DNA of 64,000 nt from an uncultured Prevotellaceae bacterium (lineage in GTDB: Bacteria > Bacteroidota > Bacteroidia > Bacteroidales > Bacteroidaceae), in NCBI GenBank assembly GCA_902790625.1, contig CADASP010000005.1:1-64000 (forward strand), read 5' to 3'. The position numbers and the translations under genes are program-made. The notes below the pieces were generated by a model that was not told where the DNA came from, ran no database searches, and was given only the letters and a program-made list of their open reading frames with translations. Below, piece by piece: positions 15,769-24,024 of the stretch. Position 1 is the first letter of the stretch, and each line of letters begins with the position of its first letter.

Positions 15769-18066
15769 TCAGTCTGCCAGTACGAAGTCGAGCTGTCGGC
15801 GCTCCACGTTGGCCCGCGCCACCTTGATGCGGATGGCATCGCCCAACTGGTATTTGCGGTGGTGGCGACGCCCCACGAGCTGGTAGTTGCGCTCATCGAA
15901 CTCGTAGTAGTCGCCATCGAGGTCGTGCATGCCCACGAGACCTTCGCAGTGGTTCTCGTCGATCTCGCAGTAGATGCCATAGCTCTGCACGCCACTGATG
16001 TGCGCGTCGAACTCCTGCCCCACCTTGTCGGCCATGAACTCCACCATCTTATATTTGATGCTGTCGCGCTCGGCGTTGGCAGCCGTCTGCTCCATCTGAC
16101 TGGAGTGCTCGCACAGCTCCTCATAGTGCTCCTGGTTGGCAGAGCGGCCACCCTGCTGATAGCGGGTGAGCAGCCGGTGCACCATGGTGTCGGGGTAGCG
16201 GCGGATGGGCGAGGTGAAGTGGGTGTAGTAGTCGAAGGCCAGACCATAGTGGCCGATGTTGTGGGTGGAGTATTTGGCCTTCATCATGGCGCGCAGGGCC
16301 AGCGTCTCCACCAGCTTCTGCTCGCGGCGCCCCTCGGCCTCGGTCATCAGTTTGTTCAGTCCGCGCGAGATGGCACCCCGCGTGCCGCTGGTCTTCACCT
16401 TGTAGCCAAAGGGGGCGAGGGCCATGCGCAAGTTCTCGAGCTTCTGCGGGTCGGGCTGGTCGTGGATGCGATAGGGCAGCGTCTTGGCTTTCGTGCCTTT
16501 GGGCACACGCCCTATCGATTCGGCCACGGTGCGGTTGGCCAGCAGCATGAACTCCTCGATGAGCTGGGTGGCCAGGGTGCTCTTCTTGAAGAAGCAACGG
16601 GTGGGATGGCCCTTCTCGTCGACGTCGAAGTGCAGCTCCTCGCGGTCGAACTTCACGGCACCGCCTTCGAAGCGGCGCTCGCGCAGCTTCTGCGCCATGC
16701 TGCTGAGCAGGCGCAGCTCCTGGGCATAGTCGCCGTCCTTGCCCTCCAGCATCTCCTGCACCTCCTCGTAGGCGTAGCGGCGGTTGCTGCGGATGACGGT
16801 GTGGGCCAGGTGCCAGCGCTTGATGTTGGCCTCCTCGTCGAGCACGAAGATGACGCTGTAGCACAACTTCTCCTCGTCGGGGCGCAGCGAGCAGATGAAG
16901 TTGCACAGCCGCTCGGGCAGCATCGGTATGGTGCGGTCGACCAGATAGACGCTGGTGGCCCGCTGCTGCGCCTCCCTGTCGATGATGCTGCCCTCGGCGA
17001 CGTAGTGCGACACATCGGCGATGTGGACACCCACTTCGTAAAGAGCCCGACCCTCAAGAGCCCTGCCCTCAAGAGCCTCACCCCCGGCCCCTCTCGCAAG
17101 GAGAGGGGAGTGGTTACTTTTGTTGGCGGAATGGTCTGCGGAAGAACTATATACTCCCCTCTCCTTGCGAGAGGGGCCGGGGGTGAGGCTTTTCCGGGTG
17201 GAGTTTTCGGGGGTGAGGCTCCGGATGCTCAGTGCATCGTCGAAGTCCTTGGCGTCGGCGGGGTCGATGGTGAAGGTGAGCACATCGCGGAAGTCCTCGC
17301 GACGTGCAATCTCCTCGGGCGTGATGCCTGGGTCGATTTTGTTGGCGGCCTCCTCCACACGCTGCGGATATTTGTAGGGCAGGTCGTACTGCGCCAGGAT
17401 GGCGTGCATCTCCACGTCGTTGTCGCCTTGCTGTCCCAGCACGTCGACGACCTCGCCCACCAGGTTCTTCGACTCCTCGCTGGGCCACTGTGTGATGCGC
17501 ACCACGGCCTTATCACCCGTCTTGCCACCCTTCAGCTTCTTCTTCGGGATGAGGATGTCGTGCACGAAGATGTTGCCCTCGGTGACCAGGAAGGCGTAGT
17601 CCTTCTCCACCTGCAGGATGCCCACGGCTTGGTTGTGCTTGCGCTCCAAAATCTCGATGACCATGGCCTCCTTGATGTGGTTCTGCCTGCGCGCCATCAT
17701 GGCCACGCGCACGCGGTCGCCGCCCATGGCACTCTTCGAGTTGCGCTCCGAGACGAAGATGGGCTTGCCACCATCGTCGGGCATGAACGAGTTCTTGCCA
17801 TTCGCCTTGCGGATGAAGGTTCCATCCTGCACCTGCGTCTTCAGGTTCAGGCGGAAGGTGCTGTTGTCGACTTTGCTCAGGAAGTCATCCCAAGCCAGCT
17901 CGTCCATCACGTCCACGGCCAGCATCTTCGCCGGATGGGTGTTCAGGTGAAGGGCCTTGAAGATATACTTGTAGTTAAGCGACTCGCCCGGATGGGCCTG
18001 GAACAACGCCTGCACGGCATCGGCCACTTGGCGTTTGTTCAAACGTTTTCCTCCTTTATTTCCCAT
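15769..18066 (-). CDS. rnr: Ribonuclease R with an in-frame palindromic insertion
   Basis: 765 residues. RNase R is a processive 3'-5' exoribonuclease of the RNase II family that degrades structured RNA in the cytoplasm. An N-terminal winged-helix segment (about 8-75), cold-shock domains (about 80-215), the RNB catalytic domain and a C-terminal S1 domain (about 680-760) are visible. The metal-binding aspartates lie in TIDPADAKDFDDALSI (residues 266-281). Directly after it, residues ~283-342 form a Ser/Gly/Arg-rich insert, and the RNB fold resumes with YEVGVHIADVSHYV. Related enzymes join these two strands with a few residues. The insert is encoded by a perfect inverted repeat. A consensus promoter lies upstream at 18100-18130. 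Confidence 0.95.
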   Translation of the reverse strand: MGNKGGKRLNKRQVADAVQALFQAHPGESLNYKYIFKALHLNTHPAKMLAVDVMDELAWDDFLSKVDNSTFRLNLKTQVQDGTFIRKANGKNSFMPDDGGKPIFVSERNSKSAMGGDRVRVAMMARRQNHIKEAMVIEILERKHNQAVGILQVEKDYAFLVTEGNIFVHDILIPKKKLKGGKTGDKAVVRITQWPSEESKNLVGEVVDVLGQQGDNDVEMHAILAQYDLPYKYPQRVEEAANKIDPGITPEEIARREDFRDVLTFTIDPADAKDFDDALSIRSLTPENSTRKSLTPGPSRKERGVYSSSADHSANKSNHSPLLARGAGGEALEGRALEGRALYEVGVHIADVSHYVAEGSIIDREAQQRATSVYLVDRTIPMLPERLCNFICSLRPDEEKLCYSVIFVLDEEANIKRWHLAHTVIRSNRRYAYEEVQEMLEGKDGDYAQELRLLSSMAQKLRERRFEGGAVKFDREELHFDVDEKGHPTRCFFKKSTLATQLIEEFMLLANRTVAESIGRVPKGTKAKTLPYRIHDQPDPQKLENLRMALAPFGYKVKTSGTRGAISRGLNKLMTEAEGRREQKLVETLALRAMMKAKYSTHNIGHYGLAFDYYTHFTSPIRRYPDTMVHRLLTRYQQGGRSANQEHYEELCEHSSQMEQTAANAERDSIKYKMVEFMADKVGQEFDAHISGVQSYGIYCEIDENHCEGLVGMHDLDGDYYEFDERNYQLVGRRHHRKYQLGDAIRIKVARANVERRQLDFVLAD
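17074..17190. repeat. Perfect 38-bp inverted repeat inside rnr
   Basis: Arm 17074-17111 is exactly complementary to arm 17153-17190, with 41 bases between. Each arm holds an inner stem of the form CCCCTCTC / GAGAGGGG and a CCGGGGGTGAGG block. A partial third copy (GGGGGTGAGGCTCCGG) lies at about 17200-17214, just before the insertion edge. The same family (TATATAC, then a C/G-rich stem, then a G-run) occurs at 44814-44955, 46322-46372 and 49721-49852. The element keeps the rnr frame open. Confidence 0.88.
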
Positions 18067-18099
18067 GTCTTTGCTTGTGATTGAGTTTCAGATTTGGTG

Positions 18100-18130
18100 C
18101 AAAGATAAACAAATAAACTCAAACGACAAA
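18100..18130 (-). promoter_or_regulatory. Consensus Bacteroidetes promoter for rnr
   Basis: On the minus strand, TTTG (18127-18130), a 19-nt spacer and TATCTTTG (18100-18107) match the TTTG/N19-21/TAnnTTTG consensus. The transcript would start near 18094, about 28 bases before the rnr ATG. Confidence 0.75.
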
Positions 18131-18239
18131 ACTTTTCAGCAGAAAAAAGGCGGGATGGAAAAAACAGCGTCTGTTTTCGAAATGTTTCATGCCAAAACAC
18201 AAGGCTCTGTTGCGACACATGACTCATGTTACAGGCCAA

Positions 18240-18350
18240 CCCCTCCCCCTCCCTTCAACTATTCTTACACACATCTGCCAGCGTATTTCCACCCCTCCCC
18301 CAGCCCCTGCAAGGCAATTGCGCAGAGGGAGCAATTGCCTTGCAGGGACG
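18240..18350. repeat. C/G-rich repeat with a 17-bp perfect hairpin
   Basis: A pyrimidine-rich tract (CCCCTCCCCC) leads into a perfect 17-bp stem: arm 18305-18321 and arm 18331-18347 around a 9-nt loop, with ACGGGGGGAG after it pairing back to the C-run. It lies upstream of rnr in non-coding DNA and resembles the other C/G-rich palindromes of the window. Confidence 0.6.
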
Positions 18351-18529
18351 GGGGGAGCGGCGTAGGTAATTCTTTTTAGAAAAACAGTGAAAAACAAAAA
18401 ATACAGATAAAAACCATTTTCTCTGTTTTCTTGTTTTTCACTGTTTTTCAAAATCCAACTGAGCTGGGTGCGTTCAGTCGGAATCATGCGTACATTCGGT
18501 AGGGACGGACCTTGTGTCCGTCCGTCTGT

Positions 18530-18975
18530 TACACAACAGATAAAAAGTGCAAAAGGATGTGAAATGGAAATTCCTGAATTCTTACAAAAAAAATTTTCAT
18601 TTTAGGACGAAACAACGCACACTTTAGGCTGTTTGAGCAAGGCGACTGAAAAGGAAAAATCGACTTTTGACACGGTTTTTGCACACCCACGGCGGTTTTG
18701 TGCGAGATTTTAGCCATTTTTTAGACCATTTTTCGTTTCTGCGAGAACGCCAAAAAAGAAAAGGGCAACGCCAAATTTTTTTTTGGCGTTGACTTTTTTG
18801 AGCCAGCCATGGGTTTTTGTCGCAAAATCGAGCCTATTCGGTTGAAAGTCAAATATTTGCTGAAACCCCTCAAAACTCGAAAATTTTCGGCCAAATATTT
18901 TTTTGTGGAAAAGAAGCGAGTTTTGAGGGCCTTCAGCTGTTTTGAGGTGCCTTCCGTCTTAACACATTTTAATGG
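18530..18975 (+). repeat. Dispersed ~445-bp repeat, copy 1
   Basis: This AT-rich segment is colinear over its whole length with 51290-51733 in the same orientation. Shared blocks include GGATGTGAAAT, CCTGAATTCTTACAAAAAAA, GGTTTTGTGC, the hairpin CAACGCCAAATTTTT..GGCGTTGAC (about 18759-18791), CTCAAAACTCG, TTTTCGGCCAAA and GAGGGCCTT. Spacing is kept to within a base or two over about 420 bases. Both copies lie between divergent genes. Short reading frames exist on both strands but none is clearly a gene. Confidence 0.85.
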
Positions 18976-19207
18976 TTACGACTTGGTAAGTGTAACTACT
19001 CCGTCATACACAGAAAGGAAAGAAATGACCATCTTTTTCGTCATTATTCTTTTCAAATCCACCCTTGGTACCTCCAAAATGATGTGAATTACGTTCATTT
19101 CTTACGTTTTCCTCCTTTATTCTGTCCTATAATAAATAATGTATGTAGGGCTATGTGGCGAAAAGTTATGAAATCTATCTTTACCATGCAAGATTTTTCG
19201 CAAAAAG

Positions 19208-19239
19208 TTTGGACGCATCGAAAAGATTTCCTACCTTTG
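19208..19239 (+). promoter_or_regulatory. Consensus Bacteroidetes promoter upstream of a long leader
   Basis: TTTG (19208-19211), a 20-nt spacer and TACCTTTG (19232-19239) match the TTTG/N19-21/TAnnTTTG consensus exactly. The start point would be near 19246, leaving about 360 nt before the ATPase ATG. Confidence 0.75.
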
Positions 19240-19245
19240 CCTCGA

Positions 19246-19600
19246 TTTCTAATACAACCTGACTAAAAAGTCAAAATGACAGCAAACCATCTTACGAAAC
19301 ATTCCACATGGCGGTATCTGGCGGCGGGTTAGCGCGCAGAGCCTTTTGCACCATGGAATGAACCGTTCGTGTTCGCACCGCAAGGCGGTGGCGATGTCGG
19401 CCTGGCATCGCTGCATCCTGGCAGGAGCGGAGATGGTGTGCTCTTTGACTTTTTGTTACACATCCAGTGCGGTTGGCCGGCAGTGGTTAGCACTATTCAC
19501 ATTTGTTTTGTAATTCCCTTTTTCTCTGTAACCTCTCATGGGGGTGCGCCAGAGTGCGCACCCTTGCTGCGTTGTATTAGAATCTAATCTTTATAACTTG
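19246..19600 (+). ncRNA. Candidate structured RNA or long 5' leader
   Basis: The region follows a full consensus promoter, has no convincing reading frame and is GC-rich compared with the DNA before it. Potential pairings include CATTC..CATGG (19300-19311) with CCATGGAATG (19351-19360), the hairpin CACCGCAAGGCGGTG (19376-19390), GCGATG with CATCGC (19391-19411), and an 8-bp hairpin GGGTGCGC/GCGCACCC (19542-19563) close to the ATPase start. It does not show the hallmarks of tmRNA, RNase P or SRP RNA. It may be a free small RNA or a regulatory leader. Confidence 0.35.
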
Positions 19601-19606
19601 TATAGA

Positions 19607-21745
19607 ATGACACAAATCTTTGTTTCGATGATCATTGAAGGCGCGTATCAAAACTTGGCATGCAATACTGGTGATACCCTTGTGGTGGTGAAGCTCGACA
19701 AGACCATGAAGGCCGACGAGCACTACTCTTTCTTCCTCTATACCGACGACCTGGCGCTGATGGCTGACGCTGAAACTGGAAAAGACTGCGTGGAACGCCG
19801 AGGACGCATCCTACGGGTGGACATGCCGGGCCGATGCCCTTGGATGCCAGGCAAATACATGCTGCTGATGCGCTGGGCAACAGACCAAATCGTGCGCTAT
19901 GACCTGCAGCTTGATGACCGCCACCAATGGCACGTGGACCCAACGCCCACGCGCTGCCTGCCCATGAGCCGTGAGGACATGCTCAGCAGCAAACTGATCA
20001 TCAATCGGGAGAGTTGGGCGAAGCTGAGCCTGCTACCCGGCACCAGACAGCTGAAGGAGTGGTGCATAGACCGAGCCATGCAGAACAACGTGCTCGTGAG
20101 CCTCTCCGCCAACTTCCATGTCCCAATCGACCTCAACGAGAACCTGCTGGTGGCCTACCGCTCAAAATATTGGCGCAATGCCGTGATGGTGCTGCTGCAG
20201 CAGGTGGGCAATATTCATGGAGAGCTGATACCCGTAGACTGCGCCAAACTCTTCGACCCCACGAATAACGACGCCTACGAGAAGCTGCACGAGTTGTTCG
20301 GCGATGACCATCCCGACGACAAGCCTGTCAGCATCTTCCAGTGCTTTGAGGTCAGCTCCGCACTGCGGGTGTTCTGCCTGCGCAACATCGCGGCGCTCAC
20401 TGCCGCTGGCGGAAAGAACATCATGAGCGCCATCCTGCGCCACTGCCCCAGCAAGTGCCACAAGCTCATCATCATGGGCACGCAGCAGGAAATAGATGCG
20501 CTGCTGGAGCAATGCCCCTCGCTGCAGCGTCATTTCCCCCGGCAGAACCGCCTGAGCGAAGAGCCTTTCTCGTGCCAGGACATGCTGCGGCTGTTCTTCC
20601 GAGACGTAGCAAATGCCAACCTGCTGTTGTCGGCCAAGGCTCGCGAGAAAGCTTGGCGCGTGGTGGGCAAAGCCTGGCAGAAGGGCATCATCAGCAGCTG
20701 GACGATGGAAGACATGCACCAGTGGGTGAACGACGTGCTGGTGCCCGCCAACGTGAGGGGAGCCATACAGCGATGGCAAGAAGGCAAGTTGCAGACCGAC
20801 ATGCGCCAGCTATGGATGCAGCCCGACGACATCGACACCGCCACGCTGCTGGGCCAGCAATCGGCATTCGACGAGGCCTTGCACGAGCTGAACCAGATGG
20901 TGGGCCTCGACGAGCTGAAGCAGAGCATCGCCACGCTGGCCCACCGCATGCGCTTCAGCGTAGAGCGCCGACAGCTGGGACTGCCCGTCAGCGACATGGC
21001 CACCTACCACGCCATCTTCACCGGCAACCCCGGCACGGGCAAGACCACCGTGGCACGTCTGCTGGGCAAAATCTACCACTCGCTGGGACTACTCTCGCGA
21101 GGCGAGGTGATATGCGTAGACCGCACCACCATGGTGGGACGCTACATCGGCGAGACGGAGGAGAACATGAAGCATCTGTTGGAAGAGGCCCGAGGCAATG
21201 TGCTCTTCGTCGACGAGGCCTACACCCTCTACAGCAAGGACGACGACCGAGACTTCGGCCGCCATGCCGTGGAGGCGCTGCTGGGCGCGCTGGCACGCCA
21301 CAACCCCGACATGCTCATCGTATTCGCTGGCTACCAGAAGGAGATGGACAAGCTGATGCAGATGAACCCCGGACTGGCGGGGCGCTTCCCCTACAAGTTC
21401 CACTTCCCCGACTACGACGCCCAGCAGCTGATGCAGATGGTGGAGCGGGTGCTGCAACGCGACAGCTACGAGCTGGCCGACGACGCCCGGCAGACCCTGC
21501 TGCAGGGCATCGCCACGACGGTGCAAAACCGCAGCGAGACCTTCGCCAATGCACGATGGGCCGAGCAGCTGGCAATGAACGGCATCATTCCCGCCATGGC
21601 CGACCGCCTCACAGCCGCACCACATGTCTACGACCGCAGCACCTACCAGCGCGTGGAGGCGGCTGATGTGCTTGTGGCGTTGGAACGATTCGGGATGAAG
21701 GCTCCGCAAACCCGTCAGCGCAGAACCATTGGTTTCTGCGCCTGA
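19607..21745 (+). CDS. CbbX/SpoVK-type AAA ATPase with a degenerate N-terminal AAA region
   Basis: 712 residues from the ATG at 19607 (MTQIFVSM). The C-terminal half is a canonical AAA module of the CbbX/CfxQ/SpoVK family: Walker A GNPGTGKT (473-480), pore-loop MVGRYIGETEEN, Walker B VLFVDEAYTL (532-541), sensor segment FAGYQKEM and an arginine-rich GLAGRF block. Residues ~200-400 look like a second AAA domain that has lost its Walker motifs: KLIIMGTQQEIDALL..CPSLQRHF mirrors the sensor and GLAGRF region of the active copy. Residues 1-110 are beta-rich and unassigned. The family remodels protein complexes in the cytoplasm; the target is unknown. The gene stands alone behind the long leader. 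Confidence 0.9.
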   Translation: MTQIFVSMIIEGAYQNLACNTGDTLVVVKLDKTMKADEHYSFFLYTDDLALMADAETGKDCVERRGRILRVDMPGRCPWMPGKYMLLMRWATDQIVRYDLQLDDRHQWHVDPTPTRCLPMSREDMLSSKLIINRESWAKLSLLPGTRQLKEWCIDRAMQNNVLVSLSANFHVPIDLNENLLVAYRSKYWRNAVMVLLQQVGNIHGELIPVDCAKLFDPTNNDAYEKLHELFGDDHPDDKPVSIFQCFEVSSALRVFCLRNIAALTAAGGKNIMSAILRHCPSKCHKLIIMGTQQEIDALLEQCPSLQRHFPRQNRLSEEPFSCQDMLRLFFRDVANANLLLSAKAREKAWRVVGKAWQKGIISSWTMEDMHQWVNDVLVPANVRGAIQRWQEGKLQTDMRQLWMQPDDIDTATLLGQQSAFDEALHELNQMVGLDELKQSIATLAHRMRFSVERRQLGLPVSDMATYHAIFTGNPGTGKTTVARLLGKIYHSLGLLSRGEVICVDRTTMVGRYIGETEENMKHLLEEARGNVLFVDEAYTLYSKDDDRDFGRHAVEALLGALARHNPDMLIVFAGYQKEMDKLMQMNPGLAGRFPYKFHFPDYDAQQLMQMVERVLQRDSYELADDARQTLLQGIATTVQNRSETFANARWAEQLAMNGIIPAMADRLTAAPHVYDRSTYQRVEAADVLVALERFGMKAPQTRQRRTIGFCA

Positions 21746-21807
21746 CAGCCGTAGTCTCCCTGAATCAAAAAAAGGATAAAAAGCGATGTCGTTTCACGGA
21801 AAATGAG

Positions 21808-21815
21808 TAACTTTG
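21808..21815 (+). promoter_or_regulatory. -7 promoter element for the S46 peptidase
   Basis: TAACTTTG matches TAnnTTTG and lies 31 bases before the ATG at 21847. A weak GTTTC lies about 14 bases upstream of it. Confidence 0.5.
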
Positions 21816-21846
21816 CAGCCAATAAATTTATCAAACAGAAAAAAGT

Positions 21847-23976
21847 ATGAAAAAAACATTATTGGGCCTCGCGGCTGCCCTGCCCCTTTGCGGAGCGATG
21901 GCCGACGAGGGCATGTGGACACTTTACGACCTGCCACAGGCCGTCTATGAGAAGATGCAGATAGAGGGATACCAGCTGCCCTATGACAAGCTCTACAAGG
22001 CCGACGATGCCATCATGAAGAGCGTGGTGAATTTCTCGGGCTACTGCTCGGGCGTCGTCGTCAGCCCCGACGGCCTCGTCTTCACCAACCACCACTGCGG
22101 CTTCGAGGCCATCCGCAGCCACAGCACCGTGGAGCACGACTACATGCTCAACGGATTCATCGCCAAGAGCTACGAGGAGGAGCTGCCCAACGAGAATATG
22201 TTCGTGAGCTTCATGGTGGAGCAGAAGGACATCACCGACCAGGTGCTCACGCCACGATTCCAGCAGATGAGCATGCAGGCACAAGCCATGTATCTCGACA
22301 GCTTGGAGAACGCACTCGCCAAGGAGGTGAAGGCCAAGGACAAGACGCTGCGCCTGGAGCTGAAGCCCTTCTACGAGGGCAACCGCTACTACGTCACCAC
22401 CTATCGCGACTTCACCGACCTGCGCCTCGTCTTCGCCATCCCCAAGTCGATGGGCAAGTTTGGCGGTGAGACCGACAACTGGATGTGGCCGCGACAGACG
22501 TGCGACTTCAGCGTGTTCCGCATCTATGCCGACCCTGAGACCAACGGTCCAGCAGCCTACAGCAAGAGGAACGTGCCCTATCACCCACAGCACTGGGCCA
22601 AGGTGAGCACCGACGGCTACCGCGAGGGCGACTTCTCGATGACCATGGGCTACCCCGGCAGCACCAGCCGCTATCTGAGCAGCTATGGCATCAGCGAGCG
22701 GTATGCCCAGAACGCCACCAGGGCACAGGTGCGCGGCGTGAAGCAGCAGGTGATGAAGCGCCACATGGACCAGGCAGAGGCCGTGCGCATCAAGTACGAC
22801 TCGAAGTATGCCACCAGCTCCAACTACTGGAAGAACTCCATCGGCATGAACAAGTGCATCGACAGCATCGGCCTCATACAGCAGAAGGAGCTGTTCGAGC
22901 AGCAGCTGCAGCGGTGGCAGGACAGCACGGGCTACCTGAAGGGCAAGCTCGACCTGCAGCGCATGCGGCAGCTCTACCAGCAGCGCATCGCCCTCAGCGA
23001 GGAGCTGATGCTCTGGGGCGAGAGCTTCTCGCGCAACGAGGAACTGACGCAGCGGGCCATGCGCGCCAACACCCCCGGCACACGCACCGAGGGCAGCGGC
23101 AAGCGAGCACACATCAACTTCAAGAACAACAGCGACACATGGGACTACGACACCGACCGCGAGATACTGGGCGCCATGCTGCAGAACTATCGCGAGCAGG
23201 TGAAAGACCAGAAATGGCTGCCAGCATTCTACACCGAGGTCATCGACCGCAAGTTCCACGGCGACTGCCAGGCCTACGCCAACCACCTCTACAAGAAGTC
23301 GGCGCTCATCAAGAAAGGGCGCGTCTATCCCAACAAGAAGTCGTTCCGCAAAGACCTCGGCGTGAGCTACGGCTACGAGCTGAGCCAGCTGCGCGACGCC
23401 CTGCGCAGCCAGCTCATGGACGTGTCGGCCGACATTGAGAAGCAGGAGCAATATCTCTGCGACGCCAAGCTGCGCATGGAGCAGGACATGCCCCACTACA
23501 GCGATGCCAACTTCACCATGCGCATGAGCTACGGACAGGTGAAGGAGTACAAGCTGGGCGGACGGCCATCGGGCTACTACACCGATGCCCTCAGTCTGCT
23601 GCGCAAGATGCAGGTGGCCGACCAGCAGGAGGACTACCGCGTGGAGCCCGAGATGATGGCATTGATGAGCGAGGCCAACACGCCAGCACCCGGCAGCAGC
23701 GCGCAGCCATACCACGACAAGCGCACCGGCAAGCTGCAGCTGTGCTTCCTCACCACCAACGACATCACCGGCGGCAACAGCGGCTCGCCAATGTTCGATG
23801 GGCAGAACCGTCTCATCGGACTGGCCTTCGACGGCAACTGGGACTCGCTGTCGAGCGACATCTTCTTCGACTCGCAGCTGGCACGCTGCATCGGCGTCGA
23901 CATCCGCTTCGTACTCTTCATGATGGACCGATGGGGACATGCCGACCGCCTGCTGAAGGAAATCACAAGAAAATGA
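21847..23976 (+). CDS. S46 family dipeptidyl-peptidase, DPP7-like
   Basis: 709 residues, the normal S46 length. A signal peptide is likely cleaved after GAMA, placing the enzyme in the periplasm, where it removes dipeptides from oligopeptides for asaccharolytic growth. The chymotrypsin-fold residues are visible: His83 in TNHHCGFE and Ser645 in TGGNSGSP. The S1-pocket segment reads AFDGNWD (Phe661-Asp662-Gly663). From what I recall of the family, Gly at this place marks DPP7 (hydrophobic or broad P1) and Arg marks DPP11 (acidic P1), so this should be DPP7-like. It has its own promoter and is followed 49 bases later by a second protease gene. Confidence 0.95.
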   Translation: MKKTLLGLAAALPLCGAMADEGMWTLYDLPQAVYEKMQIEGYQLPYDKLYKADDAIMKSVVNFSGYCSGVVVSPDGLVFTNHHCGFEAIRSHSTVEHDYMLNGFIAKSYEEELPNENMFVSFMVEQKDITDQVLTPRFQQMSMQAQAMYLDSLENALAKEVKAKDKTLRLELKPFYEGNRYYVTTYRDFTDLRLVFAIPKSMGKFGGETDNWMWPRQTCDFSVFRIYADPETNGPAAYSKRNVPYHPQHWAKVSTDGYREGDFSMTMGYPGSTSRYLSSYGISERYAQNATRAQVRGVKQQVMKRHMDQAEAVRIKYDSKYATSSNYWKNSIGMNKCIDSIGLIQQKELFEQQLQRWQDSTGYLKGKLDLQRMRQLYQQRIALSEELMLWGESFSRNEELTQRAMRANTPGTRTEGSGKRAHINFKNNSDTWDYDTDREILGAMLQNYREQVKDQKWLPAFYTEVIDRKFHGDCQAYANHLYKKSALIKKGRVYPNKKSFRKDLGVSYGYELSQLRDALRSQLMDVSADIEKQEQYLCDAKLRMEQDMPHYSDANFTMRMSYGQVKEYKLGGRPSGYYTDALSLLRKMQVADQQEDYRVEPEMMALMSEANTPAPGSSAQPYHDKRTGKLQLCFLTTNDITGGNSGSPMFDGQNRLIGLAFDGNWDSLSSDIFFDSQLARCIGVDIRFVLFMMDRWGHADRLLKEITRK

Positions 23977-24024
23977 AAAAGAAAATGAGAAATGAGAAAG
24001 GCTGCGAGGAAATATTGGCTTAAC

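Noticed and set aside
18809-19087. Small plus-strand gene in the dispersed repeat (and its counterpart 51456-51734)
   Set aside because: Some residues are shared between copies, but the frames start at different points, DNA similarity extends beyond them, and no ribosome-binding or export signal is seen. I list the DNA as a repeat instead.
19246-19600. tmRNA, RNase P RNA or SRP RNA in the leader region
   Set aside because: None of the conserved core sequences of these RNAs is visible. It is kept only as an unnamed structured-RNA candidate.
21718-21752. Terminator at the end of the AAA ATPase gene
   Set aside because: An imperfect hairpin spans the stop codon but has bulges and no T-run after it. 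Support is too weak.
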